Origin: Clostridia bacterium
GTDB taxonomy: Bacteria; Bacillota; Clostridia; Monoglobales; Monoglobaceae
DNA length: 64,000 nucleotides
Direction: 5' to 3'
NCBI GenBank assembly: GCA_017546145.1
Contig: JAFYXN010000005.1
Location: forward strand, 99,422-163,421
This document shows, piece by piece, positions 46,715 to 55,486 of this stretch (position 1 is its first letter; every line of letters starts with the position of its first letter). The translations under genes were made by a program, and so were the position numbers. The notes beneath the pieces were generated by a model. That model saw only the letters and a list, made by a program, of their open reading frames with translations, was not told where the DNA came from and ran no database searches.

Positions 46715-46743
46715 ATTATATCATACGATTTGGGCTTTGTCAA
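46715..46743 (-). promoter_or_regulatory. Consensus promoter of rpoBC with a 230-base leader
   Basis: On the minus strand, TTGACA (46738-46743), 17 bases and TATAAT (46715-46720) match consensus exactly. Transcription would start near 46708, leaving a leader of about 230 bases before rpoB. The leader contains a GCTG-x-CAGC hairpin near 46505-46525 but no riboswitch or L10-type site that I can name. Confidence 0.85.
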
Positions 46744-46787
46744 TGCATTTTGCGAAATTTTATTAAATTTTTAAAGAGTGTTGAAGG

Positions 46788-46824
46788 GCATCAGATTAGG
46801 TTTCGGTCTGATGCTGATTTTTTT
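46788..46824 (+). terminator. Intrinsic terminator within the rsmA leader
   Basis: GCATCAGA (46788-46795) and TCTGATGC (46807-46814) form an 8-bp stem followed by TGA and seven T residues (46818-46824). It ends only 23 bases before the rsmA start and no rightward gene precedes it. It is therefore either a leader attenuator or the end of a small RNA of about 170 bases. Confidence 0.75.
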
Positions 46825-46847
46825 GCTGAAGAAAGGATATGGGATTT

Positions 46848-47720
46848 ATGAAGCTTACAAATCCTTCCGAGTTAAAAACTGTTATCGAGCGGCATGGGTT
46901 TTCGTTTACAAAAAGCCTCGGGCAGAATTTTCTTATTGACGAAAATATACTTAACAAAATAATCGAAGGCTCCGGGGTTGGCAAAAGCTGGGGCGCTTTG
47001 GAGATAGGACCCGGTGCAGGAACGCTTACTCGTGAGCTTGCAAAAAATTGCGGCAGGGTTGTGGCGGTTGAGATTGACAAAAAGCTGATGCCGTTGCTTT
47101 CTGATACCCTTGGCGAATTTGACAATGTTGAGGTTATAAACGAGGACGTAATGAAGCTTGACCTAAAGCAGCTTGTTGCTGAGAAGTTTGGGAATATGCC
47201 GGTGGCGGTGGTTGCAAACCTTCCCTATTATATAACAACCCCGATTATTATGGGCTTTCTTGAAAATGAAATTCCGGTCAGCTCTTTGACGGTAATGATT
47301 CAAAAAGAGGTTGCCGAGCGTATGGTGGCAAGCCCCGGCGGAAAGGATTACGGCGCGCTTTCTGCTGCGGTGCAGTTTTATACCAGGCCAAAGCTTGTAT
47401 GCCGCGCAGAGCCGCATTGCTTTATGCCGCAGCCAAAGGTTGCGTCGGTGGTGATACGGCTTGAGGTTTTGGATAAGCCAGGAGCCCATGTAAAAAACCG
47501 CGAGTTTATGTTCTCTGTTATAAAATCCGCGTTTGGGCAAAGGCGAAAGACCCTTGTGAATGCCCTTTCAAAAAGTCCGTATATTAATATAGGAAAAGAT
47601 TTAATAATTGAAGTTCTTGACGTTTTGGGTATTGACCAAAACATACGGGGCGAAAAGCTTGGACTTGAAGAATTTGCAAAAATATCAGATTTACTGGAGG
47701 AAAAGAATAATGACAAGTAA
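46848..47720 (+). CDS. rsmA: 16S rRNA dimethyladenosine transferase RsmA (KsgA)
   Basis: The 290-residue methyltransferase dimethylates the two adjacent adenines at the end of 16S rRNA helix 45. SAM motifs are LGQNFLIDENIL and ALEIGPGAGTLTREL at the N terminus, and the catalytic NLPYYITTPI. The C-terminal domain contains SAFGQRRKTLVNALS. The start at 46848 is ten bases after AAAGGA; ATG 46839 would be too close. The last 11 bases overlap yhbY. Confidence 0.95.
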   Translation: MKLTNPSELKTVIERHGFSFTKSLGQNFLIDENILNKIIEGSGVGKSWGALEIGPGAGTLTRELAKNCGRVVAVEIDKKLMPLLSDTLGEFDNVEVINEDVMKLDLKQLVAEKFGNMPVAVVANLPYYITTPIIMGFLENEIPVSSLTVMIQKEVAERMVASPGGKDYGALSAAVQFYTRPKLVCRAEPHCFMPQPKVASVVIRLEVLDKPGAHVKNREFMFSVIKSAFGQRRKTLVNALSKSPYINIGKDLIIEVLDVLGIDQNIRGEKLGLEEFAKISDLLEEKNNDK

Positions 47721-47991
47721 GGAAAGGGCATATTTAAAAAGTCTGGCGGCAAAGGTGCCGTCACTTTATCAGGTGGGTAAGGACGGTGTGTCCGAGAATG
47801 TGGTTAAGACTATCAATGATGCACTGGCAGCGCGCGAGCTTATCAAGGGTCACGTGCTTGAAAATTCCATGCTGGGTGTACGTGAGGTGGCGGAGGAGCT
47901 TGCACAAAAAACAGGCTCACAGGTGGTCATCTGTATTGGCAGTAAATTTGTTCTTTACAGACGTTCCGAGAAAAATCTTTGCGAAATGTAA
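47710..47991 (+). CDS. YhbY (CRM domain) RNA-binding protein
   Basis: The 93-residue single CRM-domain protein begins SKERAYLKSLAAKVPSLYQV and contains GKDGVSENVV and VREVAEELAQKTGSQVVICI, followed by IGSKFVLYR. These proteins bind pre-50S particles. The start is fixed by GGAGG upstream. The overlap with rsmA suggests coupled synthesis of two ribosome-assembly factors. Confidence 0.92.
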   Translation: MTSKERAYLKSLAAKVPSLYQVGKDGVSENVVKTINDALAARELIKGHVLENSMLGVREVAEELAQKTGSQVVICIGSKFVLYRRSEKNLCEM

Positions 47992-48029
47992 AGGGTTTGT
48001 TAAATTTCGGTTGCAGAGCGTGCAGAATA

Positions 48030-48058
48030 TTGACTTTTATTAATGTTTTATATATAAT
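48030..48058 (+). promoter_or_regulatory. Promoter of the LCP-csaB pair
   Basis: TTGACT (48030-48035), 17 bases and TATAAT (48053-48058), about 110 bases before the LCP gene. Confidence 0.8.
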
Positions 48059-48167
48059 AATGTAGAAACTCGATTTCATATCGGGAATTACGGTTTGTAA
48101 AAAGCTTGTGAAAGTTGCAGGCGCAAACCTTCATTTATAATTCAGACAGAAAGGCAAATGATTTAAA

Positions 48168-49130
48168 TTGGATATATTTTCAAAAAGGGGTAAAATAATA
48201 TTATCTTTAATATGCACCTTTTGTATGCTGTTTGCGACAATCGGCGGCGTTATATCGGCGAAATGGGTGTCAAACCTGTATTTGGGCGAGGAAATCCTGC
48301 TTGATTCGCTTGATAAGCAGTCAGGTGGCGTTGGTGTGGTAAACATTTTGCTGCTGGGAGTTGACGAGGGCGGAATGCGAAGCGATACAATTATGCTTGC
48401 AAGCCTTAACGGACGCACCGGCAAGCTTAGCGTGCTGTCTATACCCCGCGATACCAGAGTTCTGGTGGGTAAATATTATCAAAAGATAAATGCTGCCATA
48501 GGAATTGGCGCGCAGGAGGTCAGAAAGGGCAATCTTAAAGAGCCTGAGGAACTGGCAGTTCAAAAGGTTAAGCTGCTTACAGGCCTTCCAATCCACTATT
48601 TTATGAGTGTAAACTTTGACGGATTTAAAGAGATAATTGACGCTCTTGGCGGTGTTGAGTTTAATGTTCCGTTCCGTATGAAGTATGATGACCCTGTTCA
48701 AAATCTTCATATAGACCTTCAGCCTGGACTTCAGGTTCTGGACGGGCAGGCGGCGCACGATTTTGTCAGATTCAGAAAAGGCAACGCAGGCTATCCGGGC
48801 TATGCAATGGGCGATTTGGGCAGAATAGAGGCGCAGCAGGCGTTTATCAAGGCTGTGATTGAACAAAAGGTCAACGCAAAGTACCTTATGAAGGCGGATG
48901 AGATTTTTGATGTTGTTTGCCGCAATGTAAGAACAAATTATACGGCAAAGGACCTTATCAAGCATCTGGGCGCAATCAGCAAGGTGGATTCTGAGCTTAT
49001 GACAATGTATCAGCTGCCAGGCGCAGCGCAGACAATCGGTGGTGTATCGTACTTTTTGTGCGATGATGCCAAAACGGCAGAGCTGGTGAATACAGTTTTT
49101 AATCCATCAGCAGAAACGGAAGATAAATAA
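48168..49130 (+). CDS. LCP (LytR-CpsA-Psr) family wall-polymer ligase
   Basis: The 320-residue membrane protein has one N-terminal helix (about residues 9-30) and an extracellular LCP domain with VNILLLGVDEGGMRSDTIML, SVLSIPRDTRV and RFRKGN. LCP enzymes move undecaprenyl-pyrophosphate-linked glycan onto peptidoglycan N-acetylmuramic acid. The next gene encodes a glycosyltransferase-CsaB fusion, so the glycan is probably the pyruvylated secondary wall polymer that SLH proteins bind. TTG at 48168 is the first start in frame, with GAAAGG somewhat far upstream, so the exact start is uncertain. Confidence 0.9.
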   Translation: MDIFSKRGKIILSLICTFCMLFATIGGVISAKWVSNLYLGEEILLDSLDKQSGGVGVVNILLLGVDEGGMRSDTIMLASLNGRTGKLSVLSIPRDTRVLVGKYYQKINAAIGIGAQEVRKGNLKEPEELAVQKVKLLTGLPIHYFMSVNFDGFKEIIDALGGVEFNVPFRMKYDDPVQNLHIDLQPGLQVLDGQAAHDFVRFRKGNAGYPGYAMGDLGRIEAQQAFIKAVIEQKVNAKYLMKADEIFDVVCRNVRTNYTAKDLIKHLGAISKVDSELMTMYQLPGAAQTIGGVSYFLCDDAKTAELVNTVFNPSAETEDK

Positions 49131-49157
49131 AAGTATATAACAAAAAGGACAGAGAAT

Positions 49158-51443
49158 ATGAGAGTGTTAATGGCTACCATGCAGCTTGATATAGGGGGCG
49201 CAGAAACCCACATTGTAGAGCTTTCAAAGGCGCTTGCTCGTCGGGGAATAGAGGTTTATGCAGCTTCCAACGGCGGAGCTTATGTAAAAGAGCTTGAAGA
49301 TGCAGGAATCCGTCACTTTAAAGTGGCGCTGAACCGCAAAACTCCTGCGTCGCTGCTTGGGGCGTACAAAGAACTTAAAAAAATTATAGTTGAAAAGAAG
49401 ATTGATGTGGTTCATGCACATGCACGTATACCGGGTTTTTTGTGCGGACTTTTGCACAAACGGTATAAATTCCGTTTTGTAACAACTGCGCACTGGGTTT
49501 TTAATACAAGGTTTCCGTTTAACCTGCTTACTGACTGGGGCTCAAGAAGTCTTGCTGTAAGCGATGATATTAAACAGTATCTTATAGACAACTATGGGTG
49601 CCTTGACGAAAACATCAGAGTTACAATAAACGGAGTAGATACCGATAAGTTTTCTGACAGTATTGATTATTCGGATGTGGCAGAAGAGTTTGGCTTTGGC
49701 AAAGACATGACAAGAATAGTTTATGTCAGCAGAATGGACACAGACCGCAGCCTTGCGGCACATAAGCTGATTGAGGCAGTGCCTGCACTTTGCAAAGAGA
49801 TTGATAATCTTGAAACGGTTATAGTCGGCGGCGGAAATGATTTCGAAAAAATAAAAGCAGAGGCAGAGGCGGTGAATGCCGCTCTGGGAAGACGTGCAGT
49901 CATCACAACCGGCGGCAGAACAGATATTAACAAGTTTGCCGCATCTGGAGATGTGTTTGTGGGTGTAAGCCGTGCTGCACTTGAGGCAATGGCTTGCAAA
50001 AAGCCGGCGATTATTGCCGGCAATGAAGGCTATATCGGAATATTTGACGAGAACAAGCTGGATGTTGCAATAGACACAAACTTCTGCTGTCGTGGCTGTG
50101 GCGATACCACTACCGAAAAGCTGACGGCAGATTTGCTGCAGCTCTTAGGTGAGGACAAGGCTGAAAAGCGCAAGGCGCTTGGTGAGTATTCGCTTAAAAC
50201 GGTAAAGAAGTATTACTCTGTTGACACAATGGCAAGCGATGCCATAAAGATGTATATTTCTGTTGTAAAGGACTCTGCTATTAACGAGGTGGACGATAAC
50301 GCAGAGCTTGGTGATATAGAAAAATATCTTATTCACGGTAACAGCACCAGAAATATTGATGTTATGATTTCAGGCTATTATGGATTCCATAACAGCGGCG
50401 ATGACTCAATTTTAGGAGCAATTGTCAAGGACCTTCGCGAGAATTGTCCCAATATAAATATTATAGTAATGTCAAAGTCTCCAAGAGAAACCGCTCAGCT
50501 TTATAATGTCAGTGCAGTTGACAGGTTTGATTTTGTAGCAATCTGGAAGCTGCTCAAAAACACCAAGCTTTTGATAAGCGGCGGCGGAAGCCTTGTTCAG
50601 GATGTTACAAGCTCAATGTCGCTTTATTATTACCTGTCGGTTATTGCAATGGCAAAGCTTCGCGGTGCAAAGGTTATGCTTTATGCAAACGGGATAGGAC
50701 CTTTGACAAAGAGGTATAACTTAGGGTTTGTGAAAAGCACACTCAAAAGGGTTGATTATATAACTCTTCGAGATAAGGCGTCGTATAATGCTCTGAAATG
50801 TATTCTTCCTGATATGAGTTTGGCAAAAATCACAGCAGATCCTGTTTTTACTGCTGAAAGTGAGTCCGGTGAAACCATTGATGAGATAATCAAGCGTGCA
50901 GGCATTGACGAGGGCAAAAAGTTCTTTGTTATTACGGTGCGTGATTGGGATACCATGGACGAGGACGCAGACCAAAAGCTTGCACAGTTTGGTGACTATA
51001 TGTATCAAACCCATGGTATTATGCCGTATGTAATACCCATGCAAAAAAATATTGACAAGGGTATATCTGAGGATGTTGAGGTGTTTTTAACAGTTCCGCA
51101 CGGCGTTTGCAGAAATGGATATTCGCCCGAGGTTATGATGGGGGTAATCGAGCGTGCGGAGTTTGTTGTTGGAATGCGGTTGCATACCTTGATTTATGCG
51201 GCAAAAATGGGTGTCCCTTTAATTGCGTTGGATTATGACCCCAAGGTGGCAGCGGTGATGGAAACTGTTGGACTTAAATATTCAATGAAGGTTGAAAAGG
51301 TTGATGTTGACAAGCTTTGCGCGTTTGCTGACGATATTATAAAGAATCGTGAAGCTCTTTGCAATGACTTGGCGCAAAAGAGCGAGCGCTTTAAGGAACT
51401 TGCAAAAGAGAACACCGAGGCGGCAATACAGCTTTTAAAATAA
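49158..51443 (+). CDS. csaB: Fusion of GT4 glycosyltransferase and CsaB pyruvyl transferase
   Basis: This 761-residue two-domain protein has a GT4 part at residues 1-385: MRVLMATMQLDIGGAETHIV, then HAHARIPGFLCGLLHKR, with VFVGVSRAALEAMACKKPAI in place of the usual E-x7-E. The CsaB part covers residues 395-760: SGYYGFHNSGDDSILGAIV, LISGGGSLVQDVTSS and VGMRLHTLIYAAKMGVPLIALDYDPKV. CsaB puts pyruvate on a ManNAc residue of the wall polymer, the ligand of SLH modules. Fusion to a glycosyltransferase would couple sugar addition and pyruvylation. It lies 27 bases after the LCP gene. Confidence 0.92.
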   Translation: MRVLMATMQLDIGGAETHIVELSKALARRGIEVYAASNGGAYVKELEDAGIRHFKVALNRKTPASLLGAYKELKKIIVEKKIDVVHAHARIPGFLCGLLHKRYKFRFVTTAHWVFNTRFPFNLLTDWGSRSLAVSDDIKQYLIDNYGCLDENIRVTINGVDTDKFSDSIDYSDVAEEFGFGKDMTRIVYVSRMDTDRSLAAHKLIEAVPALCKEIDNLETVIVGGGNDFEKIKAEAEAVNAALGRRAVITTGGRTDINKFAASGDVFVGVSRAALEAMACKKPAIIAGNEGYIGIFDENKLDVAIDTNFCCRGCGDTTTEKLTADLLQLLGEDKAEKRKALGEYSLKTVKKYYSVDTMASDAIKMYISVVKDSAINEVDDNAELGDIEKYLIHGNSTRNIDVMISGYYGFHNSGDDSILGAIVKDLRENCPNINIIVMSKSPRETAQLYNVSAVDRFDFVAIWKLLKNTKLLISGGGSLVQDVTSSMSLYYYLSVIAMAKLRGAKVMLYANGIGPLTKRYNLGFVKSTLKRVDYITLRDKASYNALKCILPDMSLAKITADPVFTAESESGETIDEIIKRAGIDEGKKFFVITVRDWDTMDEDADQKLAQFGDYMYQTHGIMPYVIPMQKNIDKGISEDVEVFLTVPHGVCRNGYSPEVMMGVIERAEFVVGMRLHTLIYAAKMGVPLIALDYDPKVAAVMETVGLKYSMKVEKVDVDKLCAFADDIIKNREALCNDLAQKSERFKELAKENTEAAIQLLK

Positions 51444-51461
51444 AACTTTTAATAAAATTTA

Positions 51462-51494
51462 AAAACACATACCAAATACAAGGTATGTGTTTTT
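51462..51494. terminator. Bidirectional terminator between csaB and spoVG
   Basis: Stem AAAACACATACC/GGTATGTGTTTT with T-runs or A-runs on both sides. Confidence 0.88.
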
Positions 51495-51520
51495 AAATTG
51501 AGAAATTTGAATTCAAAAAA

Positions 51521-51796
51521 TTATTCTTCAACTTCAAATTCAGCAAGAGACTCTTCGTACTTTGCAAGAATCATGTTCTGAAGAAGCTCTCTCATTTCGG
51601 CGTTTATAGGATGTGCGATGTCCTTAAACTCGCCGTCGGGGGTTTTTCTGCTGGGCATTGCGATGAAGAGCTTTTCCTGACCCTCGATAACTTTGATGTC
51701 ATGAACAACAAAGGCATCGTCAAAGGTGACGGAAACGACTGCTTTCATTCTGCCCTCCGCATTGATTTTTCTCACTTTAATATCAGTGATTTCCAT
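51521..51796 (-). CDS. spoVG: Regulatory protein SpoVG
   Basis: The 91-residue protein has the family patterns [53 protein letters not shown] and [10 protein letters not shown]. SpoVG is a small DNA/RNA-binding regulator tied to sporulation and envelope synthesis. The gene is alone here, leftward, divergent from murC. A 7-bp hairpin GTCAGGC-AACA-GCCTGAC (51816-51833) sits near the 5' end of its leader, where it could stabilise the mRNA. Confidence 0.97.
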   Translation of the reverse strand: MEITDIKVRKINAEGRMKAVVSVTFDDAFVVHDIKVIEGQEKLFIAMPSRKTPDGEFKDIAHPINAEMRELLQNMILAKYEESLAEFEVEE

Positions 51797-51890
51797 AAAT
51801 GTTGCACCGCCTTCTGTCAGGCAACAGCCTGACTATATCATATTTAATAATTTTGCATAAAAAAGTTTAAAAAATAATATAATACCTATA

Positions 51891-51919
51891 TTGATAAATT
51901 TTGTAAAATGTAGTACAAT
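51891..51919 (+). promoter_or_regulatory. Promoter of murC
   Basis: TTGATA (51891-51896), 17 bases and TACAAT (51914-51919). Confidence 0.75.
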
Positions 51920-51985
51920 AACCTTATGATGAAGTTGCAGAAATGCACCGAACTGAGATGAAACTATTCCAAGGAGTGAAACAAG

Positions 51986-53359
51986 TTGAAAGAAAATAAG
52001 CTTACCGCACTTCCCAAAGACGCATATATACATATGGTAGGAATCGGTGGAATAAGTATGAGTGCTTTGGCACATATGCTGAAGTTTTTCGGATACCGTG
52101 TTACGGGCTCCGACCGTACTGAAACGGATATTGTAAAAAGACTAACTGCTTCAGGTATTGACGTTTGTATAGGACACTGCCCCGAGGCAATATGTGATCC
52201 TGATTTGGTGTGCTACACTGCGGCGATTCCTGAAGATAACCCCGAGCTTGTCAAGGCAAAATCCTTAGGTATTCCGGTTATGGAACGCGCCGAGCTGCTG
52301 GGCCAGCTGATGAAGCTGTATAAATTCCCGATTGCAGTTGCAGGAACACACGGAAAAACGACCACAACATCAATGCTGTCGCTCGTTTTGCTTGAAGCAA
52401 GTCTGGACCCCACAATATTGGTGGGAGGCGAGCTTTCTCAAATAGGCGGAAATTACAAAATCGGAGCAAAAGATTACCTGGTTTTTGAGGCCTGTGAATA
52501 TGTAGAAAGCTTCCTTCACTTCAATCCATATATTTCTATTATCACAAATGTTGAAGAAGACCATTTGGATTATTTTACTGATATATCTCATATTATAACA
52601 GCTTTTAAGAGTTTTGCAAGACTAAATTCACCCGATGGATGCATTATTGTTTGTTCTGACGATAAAAATACCCTGACTGTTGTGCAAAATATTGAAAAAA
52701 GAATTGTGAAATATGGCTTAGTTGGTAGAAATAACGATTTTTATGCTGAAAATGTGCATCTTAATGCCTTGGGAAAGACCGAACTGGACGTGTTTGAACA
52801 CGGAGAATTTTCAATTAAGTTAGAGCTTGCTGTTCATGGCGAGCACAATGTCAGAAACGCTCTTGCCGCATTTGCGACAGCTCGCGAACTGGGTATTGAG
52901 CCTCAGGCGATAAAGCGTGGTCTTGAGGCGTTTGGCGGAACAAAACGCCGTTTTGAAAAGCTGGGTGAGGTAGGCGGATTTACCGTGATTGATGACTATG
53001 CACATCATCCAACCGAAATCAAAAGCACATTGACTACAGCCAAAACTTTGACAAAAGGTGACGTTTGGTGTATATTTCAGCCACATACCTATTCAAGAAC
53101 AAAGGCATTTCTGAACGATTTTGCTGAGGCGCTCAGTATTGCCGACAGGGTTGTGCTGGCTGATGTCTACCCCGCGCGTGAAAAATACGACGGAACAATA
53201 CATTCCTGTGACCTTGCGGCACTTATGAACAACTGTGCATTTATCAACGATTTTGACGCGATAAAGAGATATGTACTTGACCGCGCCAAACCAGGTGATT
53301 TGGTATTTACCATGGGGGCAGGCGATATTTATAAAGTAGGAAAAGAGCTGGTCAAATAA
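51986..53359 (+). CDS. murC: UDP-N-acetylmuramate-L-alanine ligase
   Basis: The 457-residue Mur ligase has the N-terminal UDP-binding MVGIGGISMSALAHML, P-loop GTHGKTTT (residues 120-127), FEACEYVESFLHF and the C-terminal DDYAHHPTEI and FQPHTYSRT. It adds the first amino acid of the peptidoglycan stem peptide. The start is TTG 51986 behind AAGGAG. It is not in a division-cell-wall cluster here, which is common in clostridia. Confidence 0.97.
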   Translation: MKENKLTALPKDAYIHMVGIGGISMSALAHMLKFFGYRVTGSDRTETDIVKRLTASGIDVCIGHCPEAICDPDLVCYTAAIPEDNPELVKAKSLGIPVMERAELLGQLMKLYKFPIAVAGTHGKTTTTSMLSLVLLEASLDPTILVGGELSQIGGNYKIGAKDYLVFEACEYVESFLHFNPYISIITNVEEDHLDYFTDISHIITAFKSFARLNSPDGCIIVCSDDKNTLTVVQNIEKRIVKYGLVGRNNDFYAENVHLNALGKTELDVFEHGEFSIKLELAVHGEHNVRNALAAFATARELGIEPQAIKRGLEAFGGTKRRFEKLGEVGGFTVIDDYAHHPTEIKSTLTTAKTLTKGDVWCIFQPHTYSRTKAFLNDFAEALSIADRVVLADVYPAREKYDGTIHSCDLAALMNNCAFINDFDAIKRYVLDRAKPGDLVFTMGAGDIYKVGKELVK

Positions 53360-53598
53360 CAAGCTGGTGCAAAAGAACTGTAGCAAAATGCACCGACCAT
53401 GCAAAGCATAAAAAGCTTAATATAGCCGTTTTTAAAGAATACAAAGGCTAAAATGAGCCAAAAATTAAGGTGGAAATTCGTTATACAACAAATTTCAATT
53501 ACAAATGCTTTGCGTTTTGAACAAACTTGGTCTCTCGCAGTATCCGCATACAGCTTCGGGACTCAGTTTGTCCAATCTGCATTATTTTGCGTCCACCC
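53360..53598. other. Intergenic block without a recognised gene
   Basis: The stretch after murC holds a hairpin GGTGCA/TGCACC (53366-53394) and ATGC-AAA-GCAT. A less AT-rich block of about 130 bases follows (53465-53600), with interrupted short frames on both strands. No ribosome site supports translation. It may be an intergenic repeat or RNA; the converging genes and the following terminator leave it outside both neighbouring genes. Confidence 0.5.
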
Positions 53599-53640
53599 CA
53601 AAAGGAGCTGCCGCATTTTGCGACAGCTCCTTTGTCTTTT
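53599..53640. terminator. Terminator between murC and the ABC transporter gene
   Basis: Stem AAAGGAGCTG/CAGCTCCTTT around CCGCATTTTGCGA, followed rightward by a T-rich run. Confidence 0.82.
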
Positions 53641-53645
53641 TTAAA

Positions 53646-55304
53646 TTATTCAACTATGATTTTTTTGTTTTCAATAAATATTTTTTTGTTGCATACATCA
53701 AATGCCGCACGCTTGTGTGAGATAATGATGCAGGTCTTATTTTTGAGATTGCGAATGTTTTTAAGGAGCCGTTCTTCGGTTTCTTCGTCAAGAGCAGAGG
53801 TTGCCTCGTCCAAAAGAATAATAGGCGCGTCAGACAAAATTGCACGCGTTACCGCAAGCCTTTGAACCTGACCCTCTGAAAGTCCCATACCCTTTTCGCC
53901 TACATAAGTGTCAAGTCCGTCAGGAAGCTCGCGGATAAAATCTGCCGCACAGCTGATTTCTGCGGCATTCATAATGTCGGCGTCTGTTGCGTCAGGGCGT
54001 ACCAAAGCCACTGCCTCGCGGATTGTCCCCGAAAGCAACAGATTGCCTTGCGGAACATAAGAAAAGATTGGGCGTGAATGCTTGCCGACAGGGAGTTTTT
54101 CGTCACCCGTTTTAAGATAAATTCCACCCTTTTGCGGCAGAATAACGCCAAGCAAAAGCTTGATAAGCGTGCTTTTTCCGATGCCGGATATTCCGCCGAT
54201 AACTGCAAAATCGCCTTTGTTGATTGATAAGTCAGCACCTTCTAAAACAATATCTCTGCCATAGCCAAAGGTGATGTTTTCAAAGACTATAAGTTCAAGG
54301 GCTTCGTAGGCTTCTTTGGGACTGAGCTTTTTGCAAAGCTCCTTTTCTTCGGGAAGCTTTTCAATTTCTATAATTCTTTCGGCTGATGCAAGTATGGCGT
54401 AGTATTGTGGAACAACGCCTGAAAGTCCCGCAAACGGTGCCTGTATCTGGTTTACAAGCTGAATAATTGCGGTCAGGGTACCAAAGGTGATGCTTCCATA
54501 ATAAAGGCGAAACGCACTATGTACCAGTGCATAAAGCGAGCCGATGCTGAATATAAAGCCAAGACTGCTTGATGCCCAGATGCTCAGGTTTCGGCGCTTG
54601 AGCTGTGCCTTGTAGTTTTCGTCCTGAAGGTTGTCTGCTTTTTGGGAAACCCTGTCTTCTATGCCAAAAACTTTTACCATAAGCAAGCTTCCAAGTGATT
54701 CCTGCAGGAATGAGCGGACTTTTGCTTCGGTTTCCTGAACTCGCTTGTGCAGCTTTTTCATAACGCCGCGGAAGCAGCTTATTACAATAAGAAGAACTAT
54801 GCCTCCAAGCAGAAATATAAACGCAAAGTTGCGGTCAAGACGTGTAAGGGAGTAAAGCGCATAGACAAGCCCTGTGACAAGAGCAAGTACGCTTGGAATA
54901 AGTGAAATAACGCCGCTTGAAACAATGCCGGTATCGTTTGAAAGTCTTGTCAGCAAATCACCGCTGTGGTACGATGTGGCAGCAGAATAGTCGCGCTTCA
55001 GGACAGACGCAAACAACTGACTGCGCAGCTTGATTTGAAGCTTGGCTGTGGTAACAACTTCAAGGCTTTGTCCGATAAGCTTAATTGCAATCTGTGCCGC
55101 AATAATAAGCAGCAGGCGAAGCGCAGCCATTTTGAGGTCTGCAAGACTGTGTGCAACAGCCGCGTCAATTACCAGTTTTGAGGTCAGGGCAAAAACAACC
55201 CCAAGTACCGTGGAGGCACTGCGCATAAACGCAAGCAATACAACCAACGGCAATTGCCCCTTTGCACTTGTATAAAGCCATTTTAACGTGTGCTTATCCT
55301 TCAT
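53646..55304 (-). CDS. ABC exporter, fused membrane and ATPase domains
   Basis: The 552-residue half-transporter has six helices in residues 15-310 and a nucleotide-binding domain from about 335 with Walker A GGISGIGKST (370-379), signature LSEGQVQRLAV and Walker B IILLDEATSALD. The start ATG is preceded by AAGGAT. Such proteins form homodimers or pair with a second subunit; no partner is nearby, so a homodimer is likely. The substrate (lipid, peptide or drug) is unknown. It is monocistronic, with a terminator on each side. Confidence 0.92.
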   Translation of the reverse strand: MKDKHTLKWLYTSAKGQLPLVVLLAFMRSASTVLGVVFALTSKLVIDAAVAHSLADLKMAALRLLLIIAAQIAIKLIGQSLEVVTTAKLQIKLRSQLFASVLKRDYSAATSYHSGDLLTRLSNDTGIVSSGVISLIPSVLALVTGLVYALYSLTRLDRNFAFIFLLGGIVLLIVISCFRGVMKKLHKRVQETEAKVRSFLQESLGSLLMVKVFGIEDRVSQKADNLQDENYKAQLKRRNLSIWASSSLGFIFSIGSLYALVHSAFRLYYGSITFGTLTAIIQLVNQIQAPFAGLSGVVPQYYAILASAERIIEIEKLPEEKELCKKLSPKEAYEALELIVFENITFGYGRDIVLEGADLSINKGDFAVIGGISGIGKSTLIKLLLGVILPQKGGIYLKTGDEKLPVGKHSRPIFSYVPQGNLLLSGTIREAVALVRPDATDADIMNAAEISCAADFIRELPDGLDTYVGEKGMGLSEGQVQRLAVTRAILSDAPIILLDEATSALDEETEERLLKNIRNLKNKTCIIISHKRAAFDVCNKKIFIENKKIIVE

Positions 55305-55327
55305 AACATATCATCCTTATAAATGTT

Positions 55328-55359
55328 AAAAGTGTTGTGACATAAGTCGCAACACTTTT
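55328..55359 (-). terminator. Terminator of metY
   Basis: Arms AAAAGTGTTG-GAC and GTC-CAACACTTTT lie about 130 bases past the metY stop in the leftward direction and before the ABC gene. Confidence 0.8.
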
Positions 55360-55486
55360 ATTATCTTATAGGAAATTACTACTTTTTTGTTGTATTTTCC
55401 TATATTACACAAAAGTGTACCTTAATCACCTAAAGATTGAGGGGTAGGGGAGCTGAAGTGTTTTATAAAATTCTTCGTTTGTCTGA

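Noticed and set aside
53453..53865. Short overlapping frames after murC
   Set aside because: They overlap one another in different frames, cross the terminator and run antisense into the ABC transporter gene.
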